This document shows positions 7,064 through 15,900 of a stretch of DNA of 21,060 nucleotides, one piece after another. The translations under genes and the position numbers were made by a program. Location: positions 1 through 21,060 of the IMG/VR virus record IMGVR_UViG_3300025120_000695; one strand, 5' to 3'. This stretch comes from a virus. Positions within the stretch are counted from its first letter, which is position 1, and every line of letters starts with the position of its first letter. The notes under the pieces are model-generated. The model ran no database searches, was not told the origin of the DNA, and saw only the letters and a program-made list of their open reading frames with translations.

Positions 7064-7765
7064 ATGATAACGACACCTAATTTTTATAAAAATGAAATAT
7101 ATTTGCCTAATGCGAAAGAATCGGTTACGGGAGATGTTATGAGCATCCAAAGTGAACTATTGGATTTCATTAGCGAATATGAGGAGGAGTGTCTTATTAC
7201 TTGTTTAGGTTATCAATTAGCCAATAATTTTATGTCTAATTTGGATAGTAGCGAGGATAATGGATTAATTCCAACCGCTAATGTTAAATGGGATAGGCTT
7301 TTAAATGGATATGAATATGTTAACCCAAAGGGAGAAACGGTTAAATGGAAAGGCGTTGTTTTTTCTACGTTTTCTGGTGGCGTTAACGATAAAAGTTTTC
7401 TAGCTTATTATGTGTATTATTTTTACGAAAGTAATGCTTATATAACGCGTTCAGATTTAGGACATCAAATTGAGGTTTCTAAAAATGCCGAAACAATTAC
7501 ACCTACACAAAAAGTCACAAAGGCTTTTCGTAAATTTATAGATATGGTTCAGGGTGGTTATTATAGCTACCCAGAACCTAAATTCTGGAGAGATTTAGGT
7601 AATAATTTAGTAGGTATTGACTACTATCAGCAAAGGAAAAAGAATAGAGGTATAAGTTTATATACTTTCATATCAAATATGAATGAATTAAATGGAGATG
7701 ATTATTATAATGATTTCCTACCATTTGAACATATTATGAAAGAATCTAATGAATTTGGAATATAA
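7064..7765 (+). CDS. putative head-tail connector (adaptor) protein
   Basis: The 233-residue protein follows the capsid genes at the place where phages encode the adaptor that binds under the portal. It opens TPNFYKNEIYLPNAKES and then has an acidic helix, ELLDFISEYEEECLITCLGY, a pattern I associate with Bacteroidota phage proteins of the DUF6712 type, often annotated as head-tail connectors. A central aromatic stretch (FLAYYVYYFYESNAYITR) would form helices of an adaptor fold. The family name is from memory and not verified. The stop overlaps the next start (TAATG), implying coupled translation with the following neck protein. Confidence 0.6.
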   Translation: MITTPNFYKNEIYLPNAKESVTGDVMSIQSELLDFISEYEEECLITCLGYQLANNFMSNLDSSEDNGLIPTANVKWDRLLNGYEYVNPKGETVKWKGVVFSTFSGGVNDKSFLAYYVYYFYESNAYITRSDLGHQIEVSKNAETITPTQKVTKAFRKFIDMVQGGYYSYPEPKFWRDLGNNLVGIDYYQQRKKNRGISLYTFISNMNELNGDDYYNDFLPFEHIMKESNEFGI

Positions 7766-8298
7766 TGAGCAACGTTAAGAATATTATAATTACGGAAAAA
7801 AGGTTAAAAGAAATGTTTGACCTACTACCTAATTCTGAAGCTATTGACGGCTCGGCATCTTTCAAGCCTATATTTGGCTACGGCGACAAAAAAGAATTGA
7901 ACGCTTTTTTAAAAGCTAAAAATCTTGTTAAGACCCGAACGCCTTATCCTTTAATTTGGTTATTATATCCGTATAATGAATATCATTGTAAGACAAATGT
8001 AGAAATCGAAAGATTATCGTTAATTCTAGCGGTTCAAACTAATGCGTCAATGGGCAATGAAAAGCGAATAAATAGTACATTTAGCAAAATATTATTTCCA
8101 TTATTAAATAATATTAAATGGCTATTTACAAGAGCTATAATTGTAAATTGGGATAATAAGTTTGAATTAACAAAGTACCCTAATTATTCGGAGGACGATA
8201 GTGCTACGGAACACGCGGGAACTTTTATATGGGATGCGCTAAAATTTGTTATAGATATTAAAATTACGGATGATTGTTTAAATAAAGTTAAATTTTAA
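7765..8298 (+). CDS. putative neck or tail-terminator protein
   Basis: A 177-residue protein that overlaps the connector gene by one base. It has a helical start (ITEKRLKEMFDLLPN), a central RTPYPLIWLLYPYNE segment followed by a strand-rich part (RLSLILAVQTN), and a C-terminal WDALKFVIDIKI strand. Flavobacterial prophages carry similar proteins between the connector and the tube gene. By position it is expected to be the head-closure or tail-terminator component. No diagnostic motif separates these options, and the specific role is inferred from gene order only. Confidence 0.5.
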   Translation: MSNVKNIIITEKRLKEMFDLLPNSEAIDGSASFKPIFGYGDKKELNAFLKAKNLVKTRTPYPLIWLLYPYNEYHCKTNVEIERLSLILAVQTNASMGNEKRINSTFSKILFPLLNNIKWLFTRAIIVNWDNKFELTKYPNYSEDDSATEHAGTFIWDALKFVIDIKITDDCLNKVKF

Positions 8299-8300
8299 TT

Positions 8301-8492
8301 ATGGATAAAAAAACGGAAAAAAAGAAAAGAACCCCTAGAAAAAAGAAATCTAAATTTATTGGAATAGTTATTTCAGATAGGTTTGTAAAGAAAGGGAAAC
8401 TTATTCCAAAAGGAACAAAGTATGATGCTATCGAAGAGGATAGTTACAATGTATTAATTAATAATGGGTTTATAAAACCTGAAAATAAATAA
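8301..8492 (+). CDS. small basic protein before the tail tube gene, 63 residues
   Basis: A 63-residue protein with 2-nt gaps on both sides, clearly part of the operon. The first 17 residues are almost entirely Lys, Arg, Thr and Glu (KKKRTPRKKKSK); the rest reads FIGIVISDRFVKKGKLIPKG, then LINNGFIKPENK, probably a compact beta domain. Its layout (basic tail, short beta part, a final LI-x-x-G/K) recalls the 64-residue protein at 6852-7046. The basic tail suggests contact with DNA or an acidic partner. Function unknown. Confidence 0.75.
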   Translation: MDKKTEKKKRTPRKKKSKFIGIVISDRFVKKGKLIPKGTKYDAIEEDSYNVLINNGFIKPENK

Positions 8493-8494
8493 AA

Positions 8495-9448
8495 ATGAAA
8501 ATGGCAACAATAACAGATATTGCAAATAAAAAAGAATGTGGTAGCGGGGTAACGGCTAACACTGGAAAATTAGGGTGCTTGTCGCTATTCGGCACACCAA
8601 CGCACGCGATTTTAATAGGCAAATCGTATAGAATCGACTCAAACATTACGTGGGGTATTGACTACATTAAGTCGTTAACATTGAAAGGCGCTATGGTTCC
8701 CCTAATTGGAGCAAGTGCTTTTGAGGATGTTTCATCCGAAGATACTTATTCTACTAGTGTAAACGGAGTTAAGAGATTAAGTCTTAAAGGATTACCTGAA
8801 TATAAATTAACTTTCGAGGAAGGTCACGAATTTTATCGTCAATTAGATAGATTACGTGGTTTCAAAGATTGGGATGTTATTCTTGGGGATGAAAACGGAA
8901 ATTGGCTAATGGCTCAACATTCCGACGGAAGGTTTGGCGGGTTAACTGCGGGTCACTTAACACCTGAACTTACTAAAAGAAAAGTAGCGGGTGGAGATGC
9001 TGAGTCGAAATCGGTAATGTTTCAGTTTTTAGATAGATTACAATTTGACAGATATTACGCTATCTTAAACGCTGATGAATTAGATTTTTACCCAGAGGAA
9101 ATTATGTGTGTTAACGGTGTTGATGTATCATTTACATCAGTTCCGTCTAACGGCGACACATCATTAGAACTTAAGTTTTTACTTAATTCAGACCATAATA
9201 CTCCTGTTCTTGGAATGGACAATGCTGATGTTTATGTAAAAGTAAATGGAGCTACGGCTACTTTAGGAACACTGACTCAAAACGGGGCTAATGGAGATTA
9301 TAGTCTTGCAATTACAAGTCCGTCGTTAGCTACTAACGATACGCTTGAAGTTGGGTTTTGGCATAGCTCTATTCCTAATGGAATTGGTGAGGTAGGAAGT
9401 GAATTATATCGTGCAACGCCTACGTTAACGGGAACAGTTATATTATAA
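8495..9448 (+). CDS. putative major tail (tube) protein with C-terminal Ig-like domain
   Basis: A 317-residue protein at the tail-tube position, last gene before an intrinsic terminator, as expected for an abundant virion protein. Residues 1 to about 200 look like a mostly beta tube domain, with LTLKGAMVPLIGASAFEDVS, RLSLKGLPEYKLTFEEGHEF and VMFQFLDRLQFDRYYAIL. From about residue 205 (VNGVDVSFTSVP) to the end the pattern VYVKVNGATATLGT, DYSLAITSPS, LEVGFW suggests an added Ig-like domain of the kind that decorates siphovirus tubes. The start could be ATG 8495 or ATG 8501, which lies two codons later; 8495 is closer to the A-rich run. Function is inferred from position, size and fold pattern. 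Confidence 0.6.
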   Translation: MKMATITDIANKKECGSGVTANTGKLGCLSLFGTPTHAILIGKSYRIDSNITWGIDYIKSLTLKGAMVPLIGASAFEDVSSEDTYSTSVNGVKRLSLKGLPEYKLTFEEGHEFYRQLDRLRGFKDWDVILGDENGNWLMAQHSDGRFGGLTAGHLTPELTKRKVAGGDAESKSVMFQFLDRLQFDRYYAILNADELDFYPEEIMCVNGVDVSFTSVPSNGDTSLELKFLLNSDHNTPVLGMDNADVYVKVNGATATLGTLTQNGANGDYSLAITSPSLATNDTLEVGFWHSSIPNGIGEVGSELYRATPTLTGTVIL

Positions 9449-9471
9449 TAACTTAATTTTTTTTTGAAAAG

Positions 9472-9502
9472 AGCCTAGCTAATTTAGTTAGGCTTTTTTT
9501 TT
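9472..9502 (+). terminator. intrinsic terminator closing the head and tube operon
   Basis: AGCCTAGCTAA at 9472-9482 pairs with TTAGTTAGGCT at 9484-9494 with one G-U pair, followed by a run of nine T at 9494-9502. An A run before the stem can lengthen it by pairing with the T run. It lies 23 nt after the tube gene and ends just before the next -7 element. Confidence 0.85.
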
Positions 9503-9503
9503 G

Positions 9504-9511
9504 TAGATTTG
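9504..9511 (+). promoter_or_regulatory. -7 promoter element of the tail operon, leaderless geometry
   Basis: TAGATTTG matches TANNTTTG and starts directly after the terminator T run. The next ATG is only 4 nt downstream (9516), so a transcript would start at or next to the start codon. No TTG lies 17-23 nt upstream, only TTTAG at 9483-9487, so the -33 element is weak or absent. The same 4-nt gap is seen at 133-145. Confidence 0.5.
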
Positions 9512-9515
9512 CATT

Positions 9516-9980
9516 ATGAAACCAGAGGAATATATTAGATTATTAGAAAGCAATATTGATAAGCTACCGACATTAGTTAAAAATTATGTTTATAAGCGTG
9601 GTGGCATTTTAAGAAGTATTAAACAAAGATTTTTACAAAAAGGTGTTGACGGATATGGAAATAAATTAGGCACATATTCTAGCGCTACGATTAGAAGGAA
9701 AAAGAAAAAAGGTCAAATAACATCTCACGTAACTTTAAGGGATAGTGGTCAATGGTATGAAAGTTTATTTTTAAAATTTGAAGGAACGACATTAATATTA
9801 GATAGCACCGATTTATCTCTAACCTCTAAACTTGTAGACGGAGAAAAATTATTTCCAGGTTATGGGCAAGGTATAATGGAGCTTGGCAATGAAGAACAAA
9901 TTATGGTTGATAATATTTTAGATGAATTTTATTACGAACTATCAAAAAAATTAGAAAAAAATATAGATATTGAAATATGA
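9516..9980 (+). CDS. tail-completion-like or minor structural protein, 154 residues
   Basis: The first gene after the terminator encodes a 154-residue protein. It has a helical start (RLLESNIDKLPTLVKNYVYK), then SIKQRFLQKGVDGYGNKLGT, a strongly basic stretch RRKKKKGQ, and a segment LRDSGQWYESLFLKFEGTTL. The order of a helix, YGNKLGTYS and LRDSGxxxxS is reminiscent of head-tail joining or tail-completion proteins (gp10 or gpG type) that place the tail on the head, but I cannot assign a family with confidence. The stop overlaps the next start as ATGA, so the two are translationally coupled. Confidence 0.7.
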   Translation: MKPEEYIRLLESNIDKLPTLVKNYVYKRGGILRSIKQRFLQKGVDGYGNKLGTYSSATIRRKKKKGQITSHVTLRDSGQWYESLFLKFEGTTLILDSTDLSLTSKLVDGEKLFPGYGQGIMELGNEEQIMVDNILDEFYYELSKKLEKNIDIEI

Positions 9981-10600
9981 AAGTATATAGAGATTTAGAT
10001 GAAATTCCTATTTATAATTTTTTTAAGGTAATGTATAACTTTGAAAAAAATATGAATTATTTATACAAAAAAAATAAACACAATAAAGATTTGTCAAAAG
10101 AGGAATTATTTAATACCTTTGAAGACCTACAACAAAAATACTTAAAGCTAACTTTTTCTAAATCAGACCTACAAGACGAAAAATTAAAAGCTAAAGTAAC
10201 CTATCTGACAGGAATACAAGAAATTGCAAATTTAGTTTTAAATTGTTATCTTGAAACGCATTATGAGGATGTTTTTTTAATTTTAAATGAATTTAAGATG
10301 TTTAAATTAAAACAACCAATAACAAGTGAAGATATAAAAAATATTAAAAAGCAATTGATTTTTATAGAAAATACAATAAATTTAAACCTAGCTAAATTTA
10401 AATTAAAACACAAAAACGGACAAAAAAATTCTGAAGAATTAGAACATAACTTACAAAAAGATTTAGACAAACAAGCTCTTTCTTTAGAAACGTATTTAGA
10501 ATTAGGATATAAAATAGATGTTAAAAAAACATCAGTTTTAAGGTGGGTTAATTTAGTTAACTTATCAAATGAAAAAAGTGAACGAATAAAACAATTATAA
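9977..10600 (+). CDS. hypothetical helical protein in the tail-chaperone position
   Basis: A 207-residue, lysine- and glutamate-rich and largely helical protein, overlapping the previous gene by 4 bases. It opens with YRDLDEIPIYNFFKVM, has a long helical middle and closes with LETYLELGYKIDVKKTSVLR. It lies between the tube and the tape measure genes, where tail assembly chaperones normally sit, and its helical make-up fits. No convincing slippery site or downstream overlapping frame for a programmed frameshift is visible. The gene itself is clear; the chaperone role is an inference from position. Confidence 0.7.
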   Translation: MKVYRDLDEIPIYNFFKVMYNFEKNMNYLYKKNKHNKDLSKEELFNTFEDLQQKYLKLTFSKSDLQDEKLKAKVTYLTGIQEIANLVLNCYLETHYEDVFLILNEFKMFKLKQPITSEDIKNIKKQLIFIENTINLNLAKFKLKHKNGQKNSEELEHNLQKDLDKQALSLETYLELGYKIDVKKTSVLRWVNLVNLSNEKSERIKQL

Positions 10601-10601
10601 A

Positions 10602-10910
10602 ATGCAAATATTAGATTTAAGATTTGATGCTGACGTAACTTTAAAAATAGACGAGGGGGTTTCTTATAAGCCGTCTATATCTGGTATTGAAACATTAGAT
10701 GTAGAATATACTTTCTTTTGTAATGATATAACAAAAACTGTTTCTAATGGTGGCTTAACTTTAGTTAACAATAGTATTGTTATTAATATTGATGAAGATG
10801 ATTTTCCTAGAGGTCATTATAAAGGTTATTTAGAATCTGATTCAAAAGTAGCGGGTATTTATAAATATTTTAAAATAGAAATAGTAAGTTATGGGGTTGT
10901 TAGCTATTAA
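10602..10910 (+). CDS. hypothetical small beta-rich tail protein, 102 residues
   Basis: A 102-residue protein starting 1 nt after the preceding stop. Alternating strands are suggested by ILDLRFDADVTLKIDEG, LDVEYTFFCND, IVINIDEDDF and KYFKIEIVSYG, a pattern compatible with a single Ig-like or baseplate-type beta domain. No catalytic motif or membrane segment is visible. It precedes three genes with fibre features and overlaps the next gene by 20 bases, so a role in the fibre or baseplate assembly is plausible. Family not recognised. Confidence 0.7.
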   Translation: MQILDLRFDADVTLKIDEGVSYKPSISGIETLDVEYTFFCNDITKTVSNGGLTLVNNSIVINIDEDDFPRGHYKGYLESDSKVAGIYKYFKIEIVSYGVVSY

Positions 10911-11112
10911 TAGTAATATCAGTTTAGAAAAATTAACAATAAGTTGTGTTAATGCAAAATCTGTTTATATGACAAACGGACAAGTAGATAACAAAATTAC
11001 TTTTAGCGTACAACAATATCCAAACATAATATATAACGGCGACCCAACATTAAACGAAAGAGTCGCAGAATTAGAAGCAAAAGCAGTATTAACAAATAAT
11101 TTAAATTGGTAA
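10891..11112 (+). CDS. hypothetical small protein with coiled-coil end, 73 residues
   Basis: A 73-residue protein whose start overlaps the previous gene by 20 bases in another frame. The first 45 residues look beta-rich (NISLEKLTISCVNAKSVYMT); the C-terminal part PTLNERVAELEAKAVLTNNL has a short heptad pattern that could trimerise. This is typical of a small fibre-base or collar piece. It lies 3 nt before the first fibre-like gene. Function is unknown beyond this context. Confidence 0.65.
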   Translation: MGLLAINSNISLEKLTISCVNAKSVYMTNGQVDNKITFSVQQYPNIIYNGDPTLNERVAELEAKAVLTNNLNW

Positions 11113-11115
11113 AAA

Positions 11116-11685
11116 ATGGCAGTAATTAAAATTAGTAAAGAAACCGCAGTTCCTAGCGGTGCATCAATTGTAGCAAACACTATATATGTAGTAAGTGTTT
11201 CAGCCGATGCAAGTAAAATGGAAATCTATATGGCTAATAGTACGGGAACGGCTTTAAGACGTATTCCTACGGATTCAGACATACAAACATTAATTGACGC
11301 TAGTGTAAGTAGTGTAGGTAGTATTCAAGTTGTAGATGACATTTCGGATAGAAACGCTTTATCTCCCACACAAAACATACAAGTGTTGGTAATAGACGCG
11401 AGTGGAGACCCAACAGTTACAAGTGGTAGTGCAACTTATGTTTACAGACTTTCTACAACAACTTGGATAAAAACTAGTGAATATGAATCAATAGACGTTA
11501 CTTTAGAATGGGCGAATATTCAAAACAAGCCTACTAGTACAGTTGCGCAAATAGATTTATCGGTTACTAATAGTCACACACATTCAAACAAAACAGAACT
11601 TGATTTAATAGGTCAAGATAGTGACGGCGATATGACTTATAACGGGTCTAAAGTAGCAAACGAATACACATCAACATCTTGGTAA
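11116..11685 (+). CDS. tail fibre-like protein 1 (adapter plus HxH motif)
   Basis: A 189-residue protein with tail-fibre features. The N-terminal part (residues 1-50, with VPSGASIVANTIYVVSV) resembles the start of the next protein and probably anchors both to the same tail site. Residues 50-120 contain TDSDIQTLIDASVSS and a strand-rich region. The C-terminal part has WANIQNKPTSTVAQIDLSV and SHTHSNK, the latter an HxH motif like those that bind iron in trimeric phage fibres, and ends with TYNGSKVANEY. Such sequences are common in flavobacterial phage fibres. It abuts the next gene (TAA then ATG without a gap). It is a likely part of the host-contact apparatus. Confidence 0.75.
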   Translation: MAVIKISKETAVPSGASIVANTIYVVSVSADASKMEIYMANSTGTALRRIPTDSDIQTLIDASVSSVGSIQVVDDISDRNALSPTQNIQVLVIDASGDPTVTSGSATYVYRLSTTTWIKTSEYESIDVTLEWANIQNKPTSTVAQIDLSVTNSHTHSNKTELDLIGQDSDGDMTYNGSKVANEYTSTSW

Positions 11686-12555
11686 ATGTCAAAAATAAAA
11701 ATAGATAAAGTAGTATCGTCTTTACCGTCTACATTAGTAGCTAATACTGTTTATGCGGTAAGGGTAGGAACTGGCTTTGATTTATATATAACCGACAACA
11801 CGGGTGCAACCGCTCATCAAATAAATTCTAGCGGGGGAACTACCCCTTGGACTACTGACACTAATGGTATAACATATACCGCGGGAAATGTTGGAATTGG
11901 GACAGTCTCTCAATCAGGCGAAAATTTACGTGTATCAGGATTTGCAAGATTTAATTCAGATGTTAGATTTGATGGAGATGTTCAATGTGCTGGTGGCGAC
12001 TTAATAGTAGGTAATTCGCTTAAAGACGTAAACTCAGCAACGGGAACATCGGGTCAAATTCTTTCCTCGGAAGGATCTGGCGGAGGAGTTGAATGGATAG
12101 ACGCACCAAGTGGCGGAGGTGCGCAATTACTTTCCTATAACTTTTCAGCTAATCACAATACTAATGATACAGCGAATTATTATCAATTTAGAAACAAAAG
12201 TAATAGTACTATGTACACAAGGCGTGCTACATTTTCAAGTTGGGGGGGAGTTTATTATGTAGACCTTGTAGCACCAGAAGATTGTTTTTTAAAATCATTT
12301 ACAATAAAAAGTAGAAATGGGTCTACTTGGGCATCTGGTTTGCAAATAAAAATGAGAATACATAAGAATATATCTACTAGAGAATATGACGGAAGCTTTG
12401 TTACATCAACAGGGTCTGGAAATGACGGAAAAATAACATTTGACCTAACTAGTTCTAACACATCATTTTCCCAAGGCGATGCTGTTTCCATAGGCTTTAA
12501 TTGTACAGGCGCTATGGGGTATGTTACCGCTATGGCAATATTTGAATTAACATAA
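11686..12555 (+). CDS. tail fibre-like protein 2 (putative receptor-binding)
   Basis: A 289-residue protein in three parts. Residues 1-50 are an adapter with LPSTLVANTVYAVRVGTGFD, similar to the preceding protein. Residues 60-140 carry the fibre signature TAGNVGIGT, a short beta repeat region (RFNSDVRFDGDVQ) and a Gly-rich connector (TGTSGQILSSEGSGGG) seen in many Bacteroidota phage fibres. Residues 147-289 form a separate beta-rich head (LLSYNFSANHNTND to AMAIFELT) that is the best candidate for the receptor-binding part. It abuts the first fibre gene. Its position before the tape measure gene is unusual. Which receptor it binds cannot be read from the sequence. Confidence 0.75.
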   Translation: MSKIKIDKVVSSLPSTLVANTVYAVRVGTGFDLYITDNTGATAHQINSSGGTTPWTTDTNGITYTAGNVGIGTVSQSGENLRVSGFARFNSDVRFDGDVQCAGGDLIVGNSLKDVNSATGTSGQILSSEGSGGGVEWIDAPSGGGAQLLSYNFSANHNTNDTANYYQFRNKSNSTMYTRRATFSSWGGVYYVDLVAPEDCFLKSFTIKSRNGSTWASGLQIKMRIHKNISTREYDGSFVTSTGSGNDGKITFDLTSSNTSFSQGDAVSIGFNCTGAMGYVTAMAIFELT

Positions 12556-12564
12556 ATAAATATT

Positions 12565-12906
12565 ATGAATACATATAAATGGAATTGTAGAGATGTAGAG
12601 GTTTACACTACCTATGTTGATTCGGAGGGAAACACCGAACCTTTTGTTATATTTAAAGTCAATTGGGAAATATTAGTTTGCGATGAAATAGGAAACGCAA
12701 CTACTATTAGTGGAATTGAAGAATTAGAAATAAAAAATTTAGATAACTTTACTAGTTTTGAAAACGTTACTAACGATGAGGTAACGGGGTGGGTAAAAGC
12801 ATCAATGGGAGAAAGCGGTGTGGAATTTCAACAACAAAACGCTGATTCCGAATTAGATAAATTAATTAATCCAACTACGCAAACTTTACAATTAATTGCG
12901 GATTAA
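12565..12906 (+). CDS. small phage protein, DUF7936-like, 113 residues
   Basis: A 113-residue protein starting YKWNCRDVEVYTTYVDSEGN, then VIFKVNWEILVCDE, and later FTSFENVTNDEVTGWVKASM with MGESGVEF and a proline-containing end (LINPTTQTLQ). This order (WxC, strand, FxxFxxxTxxEVxGWVxxxMG) matches a family of small proteins in tail regions of many phages that I recall as DUF7936. Function is unknown; tail or fibre assembly is inferred from position. It lies 12 nt before the tape measure gene. The family name is from memory. Confidence 0.7.
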   Translation: MNTYKWNCRDVEVYTTYVDSEGNTEPFVIFKVNWEILVCDEIGNATTISGIEELEIKNLDNFTSFENVTNDEVTGWVKASMGESGVEFQQQNADSELDKLINPTTQTLQLIAD

Positions 12907-12918
12907 ACAATAAATAAA

Positions 12919-15900
12919 ATGGCTAAGATTAATGTAAATGCACAAGAAAGTATAGCGTCTATTAGAGATTTAATAGGTGTTATGAAAACTTTAAATAAGG
13001 AAACGGCTAAAATAGGAAACGCAAGCGGTAGTTCTTTTACTAAAATACAAAGCGACATTAAATCTTTAAGAAGTGCAATATCTACTATAAGCAAAAAATT
13101 TACTGAATTAAATCAAAGTTTAACTAGAAATAGTAATATAACAAAAACCAATTCTAAAAGACTTACTAAAAATAGTGCCGAAATAAAACGTAATTCCGAT
13201 TTAACAAAAACCAATTCTAAAAACAAAAGACAAAACAGTGATGCGATAAATAAATTATCGAGTTCGTTAAATAGAGATACAATAGCCACTAAAAAGAATA
13301 ACGCATCTAAAAAGAAAAGTGGGGGGATTTTAGGAAAGCTTGGAAAAAGGTTTTTAGCGCTTGGAGCAGCTTTAGGTGTTGCTAGAATTTTACAACAAGC
13401 AGCTTTAAGTGTTGTTAAATTAACAATTAAGTTTCAAAGTTTAGGTTTTGCTATGGAAAAAATTTCATCGGGGAATCAAAATCTTGTGGGAGCTTACAAG
13501 GCAGTTTATAGTACGGTGGACGATGTTGCGGATAGCTTTGGGTTTTTAATTAGCTTAAACACTAGATTTGGTGCTAGTTTAGATGCGACTAGTGAAAGGT
13601 GGTTAAAGTTTAAGACGGCAGCACAACAATCGGGATTAGTTGTTGAAGAAACAAAACAAATATTTGAATCCGTTACAAAGGCAAGTGCGGTTTTAGGTTT
13701 ACGTACAGATGAATTAAAAGGTGTCTATTTAGCTTTAGAACAAATGCTATCTAAAGGTAAGGTTACGACGGAGGAATTACGTAGACAATTAGGGGAAAGA
13801 TTACCAGGTGCGGTTGGTATTATGGCGGATTCTTTAGGTGTTACTACGGCACAATTAAGTAAGATGATGAAAGCGGGGGAGGTTGTTTCGGGTGCGGTTT
13901 TACCTAAATTTGCTAAAGCACTAGAAAAGGCTTATGGTATTATGGACACCGACACGATTGATAATTTAGCTACGGATGTAGGTAAAATGACGGGTGCTTG
14001 GGATAGATTTGTATTGACGATTACGGAGGGAGATAGTCTTATAAGTAGAACTATTGGTGGTACTATGAAACTAATTACCTCATCTCTTAATGCACTTACT
14101 AACTATTTAGAAACGGTAGAACAAACCGCAAGACGTACGGGGGATGAAAGATTTGGCGAAGAGAATTTAGCTTATATTAGTAAAGAAACCGAGTTGATAA
14201 TGAAACAACAAGGTGTATTAATAAAAACAGAAAAAGAATACCAAGATTTATTAGATAAAGCCGATGAAAAAACAACAACAGCGCCTTTAGAAAGTAAGGC
14301 AAAATTAGATGCACTTAGGGAAGAAATGGCTTTACAAAAAGAATTTCAAAAATTTAAAGAACAAAAAAGAGATGTGTCAAGAAAATTTGCGTTTCAAGAA
14401 ATAGAAGAAGTTAGAAAATTAAGAGACGAGCTATTAAAACAAGTTCAAATGGATGAAATTATCGCTAGCAAAATGAAAGTTAGAATGATAAATAATCGTG
14501 GAGAGGCGGTTTTGGTTGGAGAATTAACTGAGGCGGAAAAAGAAAGATTTAAAGTTGGTTTTGAAGGTTTTAAAAAAACAGAAGAAGCGTACGTAAAAAC
14601 ATTTGATTTATCATTAAAACTAAACGCACTTTTGGAAAAATCTAATAAAGTAGCAGCTGTAGACGATAGTGGCAGCGGAAGTAACAGAAAGCGTAAAATC
14701 AAAATGGCTAAAGAATATAACGGCACTTTAGAGGATGAAATATTAGCATTAGAACGTGTAGCCGATTTAAATGAAAGAGTTTTTAGCCAAGAGGGTCAAT
14801 CAATGGATGACACTATTTTAGCTTTAGATGAATATATAAAAGCTTTAAATAAGATAAATGATTTAGAAAATCAAGAAGTAAATAATGATTTAGACGCAGC
14901 TGAAAAAGATGAACTAAACAAGTGGAAAGTAAGAATGGACAGTTGGGATAAAGGTGCATCAAACTATCAAGAACAAGTAGTCCAACACGAAAAAGCATTA
15001 AAAAATATTGAAGAAAAATACAAGGATTTAAGATTAATTCAAAATCAAAAGTTTTTAAATAAAAATCTAGATATATTACAAGAATCGCAAGACAAAGAAA
15101 TAGCGATGATTGAAAAGTTTATGGAACAAGACCAACAAGACGCTACAATAGATAGTGACGGTGCGATTAGAGGTATTGAAATGGCTATGTTGAAAGAACA
15201 CGAGGGTACGGCGCAATATAATGCCTTGTATAAGTTGCGCGAGGAAATGTTACAACAACATCAAAACAATTTAATAGATATTGAAGTTGAAGCTTTAAGA
15301 AAAAAAGCTAAATTCTATTTGTCAAAAGAGGGCGGTGGCGATATGGATATGGCTGACAATTTATTTGCATTGGCGCAAGGTCTTGAAGGAACTAAAACTG
15401 GATTAGATGAAGTTAAACCTAGTGTCGAGGAAATAGCCGAGGTGGTAACGGACATAATGGACACTATGGGGGATTTAGGCAATGCCCTTTTTGAAAGTAA
15501 AATAGCAAGAATAGACGAGGAAATTGCTAGAGAAACAGAAAAATATGACACCTTATTAAGACTTGCAAAGGATGATGAGGCGGAACAAAAGATAATCGAA
15601 AGGAATAGGGAAATTAGATTAAAAAAGCTAAATGACAAAAAGAAAAAAGAACAAATAAAACAAGCTAAATTTGAAAAGGCTATGAATATAGCAAAAGGTA
15701 CGGTTGCACTTGCATTAGCTATACAATATGCTTTTGCCCAAGACGCTCCTCCGCCTTTTAATGCAGCTCAGGCAGCAATTGTTGCAGCTCTATCAGGAGT
15801 AGAATTAGCTACTATTATAGCAACACCTATACCAACATTTGCAACGGGTGGTGTTATGGGTCACGACGGAAAGGCTTTAATTAATGACGGCGGACAAATG

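Noticed and set aside
10517-10531. Run of seven A that could be a frameshift site in the presumed chaperone gene
   Set aside because: The bases around it do not fit a -1 slippery heptamer in the reading frame, and no overlapping downstream frame is joined to it.
12255-12491. Minus-strand open frames inside the fibre, tape measure and other genes
   Set aside because: All lie opposite clear + strand genes, have no recognisable domains and are ordinary shadows in AT-rich DNA.
11116-12555. Diversity-generating retroelement variable region in the fibre genes
   Set aside because: No reverse transcriptase gene and no adenine-rich template copy of the fibre end is visible in the window.
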